A stretch of 64,000 bases of DNA from Rhodococcus erythropolis NBRC 15567 (GCF_001552595.1 NZ_BCRM01000001.1:186001-250000); one strand, 5' to 3'. Positions 44,258 through 53,697 are shown, counted from the stretch's first letter. The notes: generated by a model from the sequence alone, not told the origin. Numbers and translations are program-made.

Positions 44258-45337
44258 ATGAGTACCGCAACGACGAACCGGAACAAACCCTTTCACCCGT
44301 TGACGGTTGCCGGTGTCGAATCACTGTGCGACGACGCAGTTGCCGTCACCTTCGACGTGCCTGCCGATATCGCCGATCAATTCGATTTCGGCGCCGGGCA
44401 GTCACTGACACTGCGGCGGATGATCGACGGCGTCGAACACCGTCGTTCCTACTCGATCTGTGCACCGGTCGGGGCGTCTCCACGTGTGGGGGTTCGCGAA
44501 GTAGCAGACGGACTCTTCTCCACCTGGTTGGTGCGCGACGTCAAGGCCGGGGATCAAATCGACGTCCAGGGCCCCTCGGGCAATTTTGTCGCCGATCCTG
44601 CACTGGGTGGACGGCACGTTCTGATCGCGGCGGGCTCAGGCATCACGCCCATGCTTTCCATCGCTGCAACACTTTTGGCGAACCCCGAGGCCGATGTCAC
44701 CCTGCTGTACGGGAACAGGCGCACTCGTTCGGTGATGTTCGCCGAAGAAATCGCCGACCTGAAGGACCGGTACGGTGCACGCCTGGACGTCATTCACATT
44801 CTCTCTCGCGAGCCGAGAGAGGTCGAGTTGTTCTCGGGCCGTCTCGACGCCGACCGGTTGCGTGAGATCTTCACCTCTCTCGTGCCGTACGACCAAGTCG
44901 ACGGATTCTGGTTGTGTGGCCCCTTCGGGATGGTCAACGACGCCCAGGAAGTGCTGGCCGGCTTGGGAATTGCCAAGGATCGCATCCATCACGAGCTGTT
45001 CTACGTCGACGACGTCGCTCCGCCGGTCGCGGTGCATCGTGAGCGCGGAATTGTCGGACCGAGCAGCGAGGTGACTATTACTCTCGACGGTCGATCGACC
45101 ACCGCGACGTTGCCACGCGACCAGTCGATTCTCGATGCGGCCGAACAGTACCGCTCGGATCTGCCCTTCGCCTGCAAGGGCGGAGTGTGCGGAACCTGCC
45201 GCGCCAAGGTCACCTGCGGTGATGTCGAGATGCGCAGGAACTACGCACTCGAAGACTACGAAGTCGACGCGGGTTTCGTGCTGACCTGCCAGACCTTTCC
45301 TGTCGGTGAACAGATAACAGTCGATTTCGACGCCTGA
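44258..45337 (+). CDS. paaE: Phenylacetyl-CoA epoxidase, reductase subunit
   Basis: A 359-residue electron-transfer protein. The N-terminal ferredoxin-reductase part has the FAD motif RRSYSICAP and the NAD(P) motif LIAAGSGITPMLSI. The C-terminal plant-type [2Fe-2S] ferredoxin has FACKGGVCGTCRAKVTCG and a fourth cysteine in VLTCQTF. It passes electrons from NADPH to PaaA. It begins 4 bp after paaD. Confidence 0.95.
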   Translation: MSTATTNRNKPFHPLTVAGVESLCDDAVAVTFDVPADIADQFDFGAGQSLTLRRMIDGVEHRRSYSICAPVGASPRVGVREVADGLFSTWLVRDVKAGDQIDVQGPSGNFVADPALGGRHVLIAAGSGITPMLSIAATLLANPEADVTLLYGNRRTRSVMFAEEIADLKDRYGARLDVIHILSREPREVELFSGRLDADRLREIFTSLVPYDQVDGFWLCGPFGMVNDAQEVLAGLGIAKDRIHHELFYVDDVAPPVAVHRERGIVGPSSEVTITLDGRSTTATLPRDQSILDAAEQYRSDLPFACKGGVCGTCRAKVTCGDVEMRRNYALEDYEVDAGFVLTCQTFPVGEQITVDFDA

Positions 45338-45378
45338 CCGCCCGCACAGCGCCCTCACTGAGCCCACCGGAGACAATC

Positions 45379-46680
45379 ATGACCGAACTCGCCACTGCTA
45401 CTTCGCAAGAAATCGAATTTGCCAGCCGGGACCGCATTTCGACGCTCCAACTCGAGCGGATGCAATGGTCACTGATGCACGCGTACACCAATGTTCCGCA
45501 CTACCGCAAAGCTTTCGACGACGCCGGCGTCCACCCGAGCGACTTGAAGGATCTGAGCGATCTCGCGAAGTTCCCCTTCACCACCAAAGCGGATCTGCGT
45601 GAGAACTATCCGTTCAAGATGTTTGCGGTGCCCCAGGACAAGGTCTCGCGAATTCACGCGTCTTCGGGGACCACCGGTCGCCCGACGGTGGTGGGGTACA
45701 CGAGCAACGACCTGAACAACTGGGCCGATCTCATCGCGCGCAGTCTCTCGGCCGGCGGCGTGCGGTCTTCGGACAAGGTGCACGTGGCTTACGGGTACGG
45801 TCTGTTCACCGGCGGGTTGGGAGCACACTACGGTGCGGAGCGTTTGGGCTGCACGGTCATTCCCATGTCCGGTGGCATGACCGAGCGGCAGATCCAACTG
45901 ATCGAGGACTTCGAACCCGACGCGATCATGGTGACGCCGTCGTACATGTTGACCATCGTGGATGCGATGATCAAGAAGGGTATTGATCCTTCGAAAACCT
46001 CGCTGCGGGTTGGAGTTTTCGGAGCGGAGCCGTGGACTGAACAGATGCGTACCGAGCTCGAACAACAACTCGACATGCACGCCGTCGACATCTACGGACT
46101 CTCCGAGATCATGGGCCCGGGCGTGGCAATGGAATGTGTGGAAACCAAAGACGGGCTCCATATCTGGGAAGACCACTTCTACCCGGAGATCATCGACCCG
46201 GTCACGGGTGAGGTGCTGCCGGACGGAGAGGAAGGTGAGCTCGTTTTCACCTCGCTCACCAAGGAAGCGCTGCCTATCATTCGCTACCGAACCAGGGACC
46301 TGACCCGTCTGTTGCCCGGGACGGCGCGCTCGATGCGACGGATGCAGAAGGTCACCGGCCGGACCGACGACATGATCATCCTGCGTGGAGTCAATCTGTT
46401 CCCCACACAGATTGAAGAACTGATCCTGACCGTCCCCGCCCTCGCGCCTCAATTCCAGTGTGTGCTGGAGCGTCCGGGTCGTATGGACACCCTGACAGTG
46501 CGCGTCGAGGCTCGCCCCGACGCGGCAATTTCGGACCATGCGGCAGCGTCGTCTGCATTGCAGAAGCTGGTGAAGAACAAGATCGGTGTCACGGTCGAGG
46601 TAAACGTTCTCGAACCCGGCGGACTCGAACGCTCGATCGGCAAAGCGCGTCGTCTGATCGACCAACGTCCGAAGGACTGA
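45379..46680 (+). CDS. paaK: Phenylacetate--CoA ligase
   Basis: A 433-residue adenylate-forming enzyme of the PaaK type. RIHASSGTTGRPTVVGY is the P-loop, YGLSEIMGPGVAMEC the A5 motif, and the C-terminal lid has ITVRVEAR-like elements with KARRLID near the end. It performs the first pathway step, making phenylacetyl-CoA. CCGGAGAC lies 7 bp before the ATG. The gene ends 2 bp from the convergent RhtB-type gene. Confidence 0.95.
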   Translation: MTELATATSQEIEFASRDRISTLQLERMQWSLMHAYTNVPHYRKAFDDAGVHPSDLKDLSDLAKFPFTTKADLRENYPFKMFAVPQDKVSRIHASSGTTGRPTVVGYTSNDLNNWADLIARSLSAGGVRSSDKVHVAYGYGLFTGGLGAHYGAERLGCTVIPMSGGMTERQIQLIEDFEPDAIMVTPSYMLTIVDAMIKKGIDPSKTSLRVGVFGAEPWTEQMRTELEQQLDMHAVDIYGLSEIMGPGVAMECVETKDGLHIWEDHFYPEIIDPVTGEVLPDGEEGELVFTSLTKEALPIIRYRTRDLTRLLPGTARSMRRMQKVTGRTDDMIILRGVNLFPTQIEELILTVPALAPQFQCVLERPGRMDTLTVRVEARPDAAISDHAAASSALQKLVKNKIGVTVEVNVLEPGGLERSIGKARRLIDQRPKD

Positions 46681-46682
46681 AA

Positions 46683-47306
46683 CTACTCCAGGGCCATGCG
46701 GGTGGCGAAGATTCCGAGAATGCCACCAGCAAGCCACTTCTGAGCCCGCATCCATACCGGACGTGCCACGAGGAAGGTCGACACGGCCGCCGCACAGCAC
46801 ACGATCAACGCGTTGACGGTGACTGCGACCAGGATCTGCACGCCGCCGAGTACGAGTGCCTGTTGCCAGACCGGGCCCGCAGTGGGATCGACGAACTGGG
46901 GGATCAGGGCCGCGTACATCAGCGCAATCTTGGGATTGAGCAGATTGGTGGTCAACCCCATCCCGAACAGACGGCCGCTACCGTGGCGGTCGACTTCGCC
47001 CACCTCGAAGGCGGACTTTCCACCTGGTCGGAGCGTCGACCAGGCGAGATAGGCCAGATACAGGGCGCCGCCGATTTTCACCGCGGTGAACACCGTGGGT
47101 ACGGCGAAGAGAACCGCTGTCAGTCCAGCGCACGTGGCGGCGAGGTAGACCAGGAAACCGGTTGCGACTCCGCCGAGCGAGATCAAGCCTGCCCGGCGGC
47201 CCTGGCTGATGCTGCGTGACACCAGGTAGATCATGTTGGGGCCCGGTGTCAGAACCATCGCCAGGGCTATCAGCGCGACTCCCGTCATCGACGCTGACGT
47301 GATCAT
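46683..47306 (-). CDS. LysE/RhtB-family amino acid exporter
   Basis: A 206-residue protein with about six membrane segments. LTPGPNMIYLVSRSISQG in the first helix marks the RhtB branch of the LysE superfamily, distinct from the lysE gene at 2706. Substrates of this branch include homoserine, threonine and other neutral amino acids; the substrate here is unknown. No regulator is adjacent. It faces paaK tail to tail. Confidence 0.87.
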   Translation of the reverse strand: MITSASMTGVALIALAMVLTPGPNMIYLVSRSISQGRRAGLISLGGVATGFLVYLAATCAGLTAVLFAVPTVFTAVKIGGALYLAYLAWSTLRPGGKSAFEVGEVDRHGSGRLFGMGLTTNLLNPKIALMYAALIPQFVDPTAGPVWQQALVLGGVQILVAVTVNALIVCCAAAVSTFLVARPVWMRAQKWLAGGILGIFATRMALE

Positions 47307-47398
47307 GTCGGTCTCCCACTACTCGGTACGTATGTTTCGTCGAGTACACAAGGGATTACCGTGGCGCGCCAAGGTCCAGTTCGCAGGCAGTGGTCCGC

Positions 47399-48592
47399 TC
47401 AGGTGTTGGCCCAGCTGTCGGGCCCGAAGACCTCGTAGTGGATATTCTTTGCCGGAACATCCCTTTCGAGCAACGATGCGCGCATCGCCAACATGAACGG
47501 CATCGGCCCGCAGAGGAAGGCTTGGGTATCGGGCTCCACTGCAATGTCTTGCAAATCCGCCCGTCCTTCGTGAACAGATCCGAACGCCACGTGCGTGCCG
47601 AGATCCTCGTACCAACGATGCAAAGTTGCGGCGGGAATCTTGTCGACGAGTGTGCTGAGTTCCGCGCGGTGAGCATGGTCCGCGATGGATCGATCAGCAT
47701 GAATGACAGAGACCGAACGCTCGGCGCCGGTGTCCACGAGATGATTGAGCATCCCGATCATCGGTGTGCAACCGATTCCGGCCGACGCGAGTAGGAGAGG
47801 TGAGTTGTCATCCGGCATGGTGAGATCACCGAAAGGCGTGGTGACGGAGAGTTCCTGACCTTCGAATACGTTGTTGTAGAGGAAGTTCGACACTTCGCCA
47901 TCAGGAGTACCGGAGATTCGCTTGACGCTGATCCGCCAGTCTGCGCTGCTCGGTATCGAACACAGGCTGTATTGGCGGATCTGGCGAGCGCCGTCGGGCA
48001 GCGTAACCCCGACCGAAAGATACTGTCCGGGTGCGAAGGTGGGGAGTGCACTGCCGTCTAGCGAAGTGAGCGTCAGGGAGACGGTATCGGCGGACTGAAG
48101 AACTCGTTCGCTGATCCTGACCGTGCGCCAGACGTCACCGGCGTCGACGCCGGCGAGTTGGTAGAGGCCACGCTCCATCGTGATGAGGGTTTCCGCCATC
48201 AGCCAGTAGACCTCGTCCCAGGCTGCTGCGACGTCGGGAGTGACTGCATCGCCTAGTATTTCGACGATCGCGGCAAAGAGGTGTTCGTGCACGATTGCGT
48301 ACTGGTCGGGCGTGATTCCCAGCGACGCATGCTTGTGGGCGATGCGTGAGAGTATGAGATCGACCTTGGCGCTGTCCGGCTCGAGCTGAAGCGTCGCGAA
48401 TGCCGCGATGGCGCCGGCGAGAGCCTTCTGCTGTTCGCCCTGTTTCTGATTGCCGCGATTGAACAAATCACGTTCGAGTTCAGGATGTGCGTCGAACATC
48501 TTGCGGTAGAACAGGGTTGTGATATCGCCGATGGCGGCGCCGACCACGGGAAGGGTGGCGCGAATGACCTCGGTTGACTGTGGGGAAAGCAT
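47399..48592 (-). CDS. hmp: Flavohaemoglobin (nitric oxide dioxygenase)
   Basis: A 397-residue fusion of a globin (about 1-135, with the proximal histidine in YAIVHEHLFAAI), an FAD domain (RQYSLCS) and an NAD domain (LLASAGIGCTPMIGML). It oxidises nitric oxide to nitrate with O2 and NAD(P)H in the cytoplasm. ATG at 48592 is preceded by GGAGCAGCTC; longer forms would overlap the upstream regulator. It lies 31 bp downstream of nsrR and is probably co-transcribed. Confidence 0.95.
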   Translation of the reverse strand: MLSPQSTEVIRATLPVVGAAIGDITTLFYRKMFDAHPELERDLFNRGNQKQGEQQKALAGAIAAFATLQLEPDSAKVDLILSRIAHKHASLGITPDQYAIVHEHLFAAIVEILGDAVTPDVAAAWDEVYWLMAETLITMERGLYQLAGVDAGDVWRTVRISERVLQSADTVSLTLTSLDGSALPTFAPGQYLSVGVTLPDGARQIRQYSLCSIPSSADWRISVKRISGTPDGEVSNFLYNNVFEGQELSVTTPFGDLTMPDDNSPLLLASAGIGCTPMIGMLNHLVDTGAERSVSVIHADRSIADHAHRAELSTLVDKIPAATLHRWYEDLGTHVAFGSVHEGRADLQDIAVEPDTQAFLCGPMPFMLAMRASLLERDVPAKNIHYEVFGPDSWANT

Positions 48593-48623
48593 GAGCTGCT
48601 CCGTTCGGTCGAAATTCGATTGA

Positions 48624-49073
48624 TCAGCCTGCTTCGTCGCTCCGGGTGGTGAGGCGTAGCAGGACAGTTTTGGACGGCTGCCGGATGACGTCTTCGATCG
48701 TGACCGCGTCGAGTGAAACGAAAAACGCTTCCTGTGCTTCGCGCAAAGCGCTCCGAAGGAGGCAGCCGCCGCGCAGTGGGCACGGTTTGTCGCCTTCGCA
48801 GTCGACGACTTCACCCGGGCCTTCGAGGCGTCTGGCCAGCCAGCCGATGGTGGCGGTGCGGCCGAGTTCGGTGATGGAAAGCCCACCGCCGCGACCACGC
48901 CTGGTTGTGACGATGCCAAGCTCACCGAGCCGTGTAACCACCTTGGTGGCATGGGAGTACGACACGTTGAGCTGCTGCGCAACATCCCGGGTACTGGGGG
49001 AGGCATCCGCGTCGAGTACGGCCAACCGCATGACGACGCGCAATCCCAGATCGGTGAACTGCGTCAGTTGCAT
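48624..49073 (-). CDS. nsrR: Rrf2-family NO-sensing repressor NsrR
   Basis: A 149-residue Rrf2 regulator with an N-terminal winged helix (LNVSYSHATKVVTRLGELG) and three iron-sulfur cysteines at C92, C98 and C104 (CEGDKPCPLRGGC). The pattern and the adjacent hmp gene indicate NsrR, which releases DNA when its cluster reacts with nitric oxide. The related IscR or RsrR families differ in cysteine spacing. An 11-1-11 inverted repeat lies 15 bp upstream, so the operon is probably autoregulated. Confidence 0.92.
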   Translation of the reverse strand: MQLTQFTDLGLRVVMRLAVLDADASPSTRDVAQQLNVSYSHATKVVTRLGELGIVTTRRGRGGGLSITELGRTATIGWLARRLEGPGEVVDCEGDKPCPLRGGCLLRSALREAQEAFFVSLDAVTIEDVIRQPSKTVLLRLTTRSDEAG

Positions 49074-49088
49074 GATCTGAACCTACAT

Positions 49089-49111
49089 AATTCGCATCTG
49101 AGATGACTATT
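49089..49111. promoter_or_regulatory. Probable NsrR operator
   Basis: The core CATCT-G-AGATG (49095-49105) is a perfect inverted repeat within AATTCGCATCTGAGATGACT and following TATT, a layout of 11-1-11 like the sites reported for Streptomyces NsrR. It sits immediately upstream of the nsrR-hmp operon on the minus strand. Confidence 0.65.
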
Positions 49112-49146
49112 TATGTGAGGGGGATCTCGAGGGTCCCAACCAGGGC

Positions 49147-49189
49147 GAACGGTACGTTCGGCGCCTCCAGTGCGCTGAACGTGCCGTTC
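49147..49189. terminator. Long symmetrical hairpin between galK end and nsrR promoter
   Basis: GAACGG/CCGTTC, ACGTTC/GAACGT and GCGC/GCGC form a 16-bp stem with matching single-base mismatches and a 7-base loop (CTCCAGT). It lies just after the galK stop on the minus strand and probably terminates the gal operon before the nsrR promoter. No long T run follows, which is common in this group. Confidence 0.68.
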
Positions 49190-49191
49190 GC

Positions 49192-50322
49192 TCAGAGGCG
49201 GGCGGCCGAACCCCCGGCAACGACGTCGAGAAAGTGGGGTGCTCGCCAACCCCGCGCCGCAAAGTCGCGGCTCACCGACGCGATGACCTCCGCATGACTT
49301 CCTTCCGGAACCAATGCGATGGCCGAACCTCCGAATCCGCCGCCGGTCATCCGCGCACCGATCGCGCCGCCGCGTCGTGCTGCGGCAACGGCGACGTCGA
49401 GTTCTTCACACGAGACCTCGAAGTCGTCGCGCAACGACGCGTGGGAGTTGTCGAACAGCTCGCCGACGTCGCTGAATCTGTTGCTGCGCAGAAGCTCTGC
49501 GGTCTTCCGTGTCCGTTCGATCTCGGTCACGACGTGCCGTGCCCGCGCCCGGAGGATCGGGTCTCGCACTGTCTCGGCTTGGTCTGCAGTAGCCTCTCGC
49601 AAGCTGCCGACGCCGATAGCTGCTGCTGCATCGACGCATTGAGAGCGTCGCAACCCGTACTGTCCGTCTGCGAGCGAGTGTTTGACCCGAGTGTCGATGA
49701 CGATCAGTTCGTACCCCGCACCGTGGAGTTCGAAAGGGATGGGTTCGGTGGATCCGTCCAGGCAGTCCAACAGGAGCGCAGTCGAGGGTCGGGCAAAGAG
49801 GGCAATGGTTTGATCCATCCCACCGGTCGGTACGCCGACGCCGTCGTTCTCCGCCTGGATGCACACCTGTACCAGCTCATCGCGGGTGAATGGTGAATCG
49901 TGAAGTTCATTGACGGCCAACGCAACCGAACAGGTGAGGGCAGCGGAACTCGACAGCCCGGCCCCGACCGGTACCGACGAGTCGACTGCCAGATCGATTC
50001 CTCCGAGCGGGAGGCCTCGGCGCGCAAGAGACCACAGAACGGCTGTGGGGTAGGCGGCCCATCCTGCTGCTATGTCGCCGATGGGCCCGGTGTATGTCTC
50101 GTCGGATTGCCGACTGTGCACGCGGACGACCCCGTCGGTGCGCAGTGCGACGGCAACCAGCGTTCGCTGCTCGAGAGCGACCGGTAGGCACAATCCACCG
50201 TTGTAGTCCGTGTGTTCACCGATCAGGTTGACTCGACCGGGTGCCGCCCAGGCTCCGGTTGCCGGATAGCCATAGGCGTCGTGAAACTGTTGGAGCACAG
50301 ATGGTTTCGAGACGGTATCCAC
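49192..50322 (-). CDS. galK: Galactokinase
   Basis: A 376-residue GHMP kinase. The galactokinase signature GRVNLIGEHTDYNGG is near residue 30, the ATP motif is PVGAGLSSSAALTCSVA and the C-terminal motif is RMTGGGFGGSAIAL. It phosphorylates galactose at C1 in the Leloir pathway. GTG at 50322 shares one base with the galT stop (TAGTG) and has CGGGAG 8 bp upstream. A hairpin terminator follows. Confidence 0.95.
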   Translation of the reverse strand: MDTVSKPSVLQQFHDAYGYPATGAWAAPGRVNLIGEHTDYNGGLCLPVALEQRTLVAVALRTDGVVRVHSRQSDETYTGPIGDIAAGWAAYPTAVLWSLARRGLPLGGIDLAVDSSVPVGAGLSSSAALTCSVALAVNELHDSPFTRDELVQVCIQAENDGVGVPTGGMDQTIALFARPSTALLLDCLDGSTEPIPFELHGAGYELIVIDTRVKHSLADGQYGLRRSQCVDAAAAIGVGSLREATADQAETVRDPILRARARHVVTEIERTRKTAELLRSNRFSDVGELFDNSHASLRDDFEVSCEELDVAVAAARRGGAIGARMTGGGFGGSAIALVPEGSHAEVIASVSRDFAARGWRAPHFLDVVAGGSAARL

Positions 50323-51422
50323 TATTTCAACTCCCGTAGGCGGGCCGCGACTGCCTCGGGAATGGTGTCGTTCACCCAGGCGCCCATGGCGGACTCGGAC
50401 CCGGCGAGGTATTTGAGCTTGCCTGGTGCGCGCAAGATCGAGAACAGCTGAAGATGCAGTCGACCCAGAGGTCGGTCGATGCGGACGGGAGCTTGGTGCC
50501 AGGCCGCGATGTACGGTACCCGATCGACGCCCGGATAGAAGCGATCGATACGGCGCAGGAGATCTTGGTAAACGACCGCAAGCTCCTCGCGCTCTTGGTC
50601 GTTCAACGAGGGAAGGTCCGGGACGTCTCGGTGCGGTGCCAGGTGAATCTCGATGGGCCATCGTGCGGCGGTCGGGACGTAGGCGCTCCAGTGATCGCCG
50701 TCGTAGATCAACCGGGCCCCGTCCTCGCGCTCGAACGCCAGAACATCGGCGAGCAGTGAGCGACCGGTGCGCTCGAAGTGTTTGTCCGCCTGCGTCAACA
50801 TGGATCGGGTGCGTGACGTGACATACGGGTATGCGTAGATCTGTCCGTGCGGATGGGTGAGTGTCACCCCGATTTCTTCGCCGCGGTTCTCGAAGCAGAA
50901 CACCTGTTCCACAACCGGATCCGCCGACAACTCCTCGGTCCGAGAGATCCATGCACCCACAATCGTACGCATGCGTTCGAGTGGAAGCTCGCCGACGGAC
51001 GCCGTGTGATCGCTCGAGAAACACATCACTTCGCAGTGGCCGACAGCTGGGCGATCACCCACACCGTCTCCGGGACCGTCAATGGCTTCCTCGGGTGCCG
51101 CGGCAAAGCTCGGAAACCGATTCTCGAACACCGCGACGTCGTAGTCTCCGTCGGGTATCTCTGTGGGCGTGCGTGTTTCGTTGGTCGGGCACAACGGGCA
51201 TTCGGCGGCGGAGGGGAGATGTGTCCGTGTCATGCGATGCGAAGCCATGGTGATCCACTCCCCGGTGAGAACGTCGAACCTCATCCGAGACGAGTGGTCG
51301 AGAGCCGGCAATTCGCGGGAATCTCGCGCAGAGTGGGCGCGGGTACGGCCGGCATCGTCGAAGTAGAAGATCTGACGCCCGTCGGCGAGGGTACGACGGG
51401 TCGGATCCGGCTTGGGTGTCAT
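50322..51422 (-). CDS. galT: Galactose-1-phosphate uridylyltransferase
   Basis: A 366-residue enzyme with the active-site HPH triad in THPHGQIYAYPY, an N-terminal zinc-site CPLCP and a later ENRFPSF. It exchanges UDP-glucose and galactose-1-phosphate. ATG at 51422 overlaps the stop codon of the SUKH gene as ATGA; an upstream ATG at 51470 would extend into that gene. The N-terminal DGRQIFYFDD is usual for actinobacterial GalT. The epimerase GalE is not in the window. Confidence 0.94.
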   Translation of the reverse strand: MTPKPDPTRRTLADGRQIFYFDDAGRTRAHSARDSRELPALDHSSRMRFDVLTGEWITMASHRMTRTHLPSAAECPLCPTNETRTPTEIPDGDYDVAVFENRFPSFAAAPEEAIDGPGDGVGDRPAVGHCEVMCFSSDHTASVGELPLERMRTIVGAWISRTEELSADPVVEQVFCFENRGEEIGVTLTHPHGQIYAYPYVTSRTRSMLTQADKHFERTGRSLLADVLAFEREDGARLIYDGDHWSAYVPTAARWPIEIHLAPHRDVPDLPSLNDQEREELAVVYQDLLRRIDRFYPGVDRVPYIAAWHQAPVRIDRPLGRLHLQLFSILRAPGKLKYLAGSESAMGAWVNDTIPEAVAARLRELK

Positions 51423-52045
51423 GCGTCGACTTCCCATTCCAGAACACCCTTGCTGACAACGGGTTTCCACACTCCGATCGTGGATCCTGTTTCCAACGCT
51501 GCGGCATGGGCGCCCAACATGACCGAGATGGACGCCCAGATCGGACCGCCGTTGTCAGTGGCGTCCGACGCATACTCGGTCACACAATGATGGAGTGCGC
51601 CGTTTCGTGTGTCCACGAAGTAGTGGTACTCGTCCAGTCCGGCAAAGGGAAGGAACGAGGGGATGAACATGGTTGCGGCAGTGCCTGCGTCGCGTTGATC
51701 GTGTCGATCCATCTCGTCCTCGGCGTAGAGGTCCGGATTCTCGTAGATCGTCTCGTCCCACGTTTCGAGCAGAGTGAGTCGAACTTCGGTTGCGACGTCG
51801 ATGGGGTAGAAGAACTTGTCGGGAAGCACGCTGCCGAGAAAGAGCCCGGTCCGGTCGTCGTGGGTCAGGCTGCCGTTGTGCACCCGATACAGCTCGCGAA
51901 GTTCCTGGGGCCACGTGACGCCGGTCGACGCTTCGAATTCCTCGATAACGGCGTCACCGAGCCCTGGCTGAAACGCTGCAGCCGTCACCGGTGCGTGTGT
52001 ACGGCACCACGCTTCGATTCGGCTCCATTCGTTTGCAACGCTCAT
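51419..52045 (-). CDS. SMI1/KNR4 (SUKH) family protein
   Basis: A 208-residue protein of the SUKH superfamily, shown by TGVTWPQELRELYRVHNGS and the conserved hydrophobic/glycine pattern that follows. SUKH proteins are commonly immunity proteins against polymorphic toxins, or regulatory binding proteins. Here no toxin gene is near and the gene overlaps galT by 4 bp, so it is translated together with the galactose enzymes. Its role there is unknown. The family call is sound; the function is not. Confidence 0.82.
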   Translation of the reverse strand: MSVANEWSRIEAWCRTHAPVTAAAFQPGLGDAVIEEFEASTGVTWPQELRELYRVHNGSLTHDDRTGLFLGSVLPDKFFYPIDVATEVRLTLLETWDETIYENPDLYAEDEMDRHDQRDAGTAATMFIPSFLPFAGLDEYHYFVDTRNGALHHCVTEYASDATDNGGPIWASISVMLGAHAAALETGSTIGVWKPVVSKGVLEWEVDA

Positions 52046-52066
52046 GGGCTTTACGATACGTCCGAG

Positions 52067-52651
52067 TCAGGACCCGTGAATCAGGTACTGCAGTGTGTCC
52101 ACGAGCTTTCGGTCCGAAGCCTTGGACTTTCGGCCGGTGATTCCCGATCGGAGAATTGCGGAACCCTCGAGCAGGCTCACGATGGTCTGCGCTGCCGCGC
52201 CCAGGTCCGCCGCATCCAGATCCGGTTGCGCACACGCAACAGCGCGCTCTACGTGTGCGATGTACTGCGCGTAGAAGTCTCGAACCACGACCGCCACTTC
52301 TTGGTCCGCCGCCGCAATGGCCCATACTTCGACGTACAGACGCACCGTGGCCTGGTCGTCCTGTTCTCCGAGCAGGACTCCGATGAAGTGTTCGGATTCC
52401 TCACGGGAAAGACTCTGATCCGTATCCGTGACGACGGCAAGGCGATCCAGTGAGCGGGTCAATGCCCGTGACATGACTGCGCGGATGAGATCTGCACGGG
52501 TGGGGTAGTAGTGCTGCAGGTGCCCCACCCGCACTCCGGCTGCGGCTGCGAAATCGCGCATCGCCGAGTTGGCATTGCCCTGCGTGGCGAGGACCTGTTC
52601 TGCTGCGTCGAGAAGTGCTTCCGCGCGGGCGGCGCCCTTGGAGGGGGTCAT
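52067..52651 (-). CDS. TetR-family transcriptional regulator
   Basis: A 194-residue TetR regulator. The N-terminal helix-turn-helix reads NSAMRDFAAAAGVRVGHLQH then YYPTRADLI, and the C-terminal domain is unremarkable. ATG at 52651 overlaps the stop of the saccharopine-dehydrogenase-like gene as ATGA, so both are expressed together. It probably represses that pair in response to a ligand that cannot be inferred. Confidence 0.87.
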   Translation of the reverse strand: MTPSKGAARAEALLDAAEQVLATQGNANSAMRDFAAAAGVRVGHLQHYYPTRADLIRAVMSRALTRSLDRLAVVTDTDQSLSREESEHFIGVLLGEQDDQATVRLYVEVWAIAAADQEVAVVVRDFYAQYIAHVERAVACAQPDLDAADLGAAAQTIVSLLEGSAILRSGITGRKSKASDRKLVDTLQYLIHGS

Positions 52652-53697
52652 GCCCGCAATACTGCCACCCCGAAGCTCTCCAACTCGGAGACGGTGCGGC
52701 GCGGGTTCGGAAGCGACTCGGGGAAAGTGACTCCAGGCTGGGCATCGTCCGCCAAGGCTTGTCTGACGGCAAGTGCGCCGCCCACCGCGGTGAGGTGAGC
52801 TTGGCCCTGCGGGTCGACGATTGTTGCGCTTGTCGTGCCGCTCGGGCCGGTGACGTCGATGCGTACTTGCGCGCTCCCGCCCTTGCCAGGCGAGTACAGG
52901 AGTCCGCGTCGTAGCGGTGTGAAGCGGTCGCCGCGACCCCAACGGAACAGACCCACCTTCTTGGCGGCGAGCAGCGCAGTTGTGGATGCATGCGAACTGA
53001 AACCTATTCGAGTGCTGGCAGTTTCGGCGCCCAGGGTCATGGGGAACGTGAATTGTTCCGGAGTGTCGATTCTTCCGACCTTGGTGCGCGATCCGGGGAA
53101 GTCGACCCAGCGTGTATCCGTCAACGGGCTGACGGTGATCGGGTTTCCTTGCTGCATCACCTCGAAATCCTGGCCGAGGCGATCAATGAAGTCGACGGAG
53201 TCGAGCCCGGCAATGTCGTTGACGTCGTAGCGAATCGAGACGTCGATCGTGCTCGCGCCACCCAGTTCCTCGGCCAGCGCTGCGGCGACGATATTGGTTA
53301 CTCCGCCCATCCATCCAGACGACAGGTACACCGGTGCGCTCGGCGACTTCTGACCCGCCAGAGTGGCGGCGCGAGCGACGCGGGATGTCCAGCGGGTGAT
53401 GTCCACGTAGGGAATTCCGGCCTCGACGGCGGCGGACAGGACACGATCGTGGGGATCGTTGACCGTCGACACGACCGCGCGTACGGACGCGTCGAAGGGC
53501 GTCGGGTCGAGGAGGTCCCAGCGGCGAACGGAAGCGCCGTGACGGCTGGCCAGTTCGTTGCCGCGCTCGGGGGTGCGTCCGGTGAGGAGTAGTGGGAAGT
53601 CGGGGGCGAGCAAGGCGGTCAGGGCGCTGCCTACGGTTCCGTATCCGCCTGCCACGAGGATCGGGCCGTCGGCTGAATACTGCAATGAGTCGGTCAT
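52648..53697 (-). CDS. Saccharopine-dehydrogenase-like NAD(P)-binding protein
   Basis: A 349-residue oxidoreductase-like protein with the Rossmann motif ILVAGGYGTVGSALTALLA at residues 13-31 and VSTVNDPHDRVLSAAVEAGI then PYVDITRW, as in the saccharopine dehydrogenase NAD-binding family. It is not expected to make lysine: the family includes many trans-acting enoyl reductases and unknowns. Overlap with a TetR gene suggests regulated catabolic use. Confidence 0.78.
   Translation of the reverse strand: MTDSLQYSADGPILVAGGYGTVGSALTALLAPDFPLLLTGRTPERGNELASRHGASVRRWDLLDPTPFDASVRAVVSTVNDPHDRVLSAAVEAGIPYVDITRWTSRVARAATLAGQKSPSAPVYLSSGWMGGVTNIVAAALAEELGGASTIDVSIRYDVNDIAGLDSVDFIDRLGQDFEVMQQGNPITVSPLTDTRWVDFPGSRTKVGRIDTPEQFTFPMTLGAETASTRIGFSSHASTTALLAAKKVGLFRWGRGDRFTPLRRGLLYSPGKGGSAQVRIDVTGPSGTTSATIVDPQGQAHLTAVGGALAVRQALADDAQPGVTFPESLPNPRRTVSELESFGVAVLRA

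Noticed and set aside
49192..51024. 610-residue form of galactokinase
   Set aside because: The extra N-terminal 230 residues overlap galT in another frame; the family start is the GTG at 50322.
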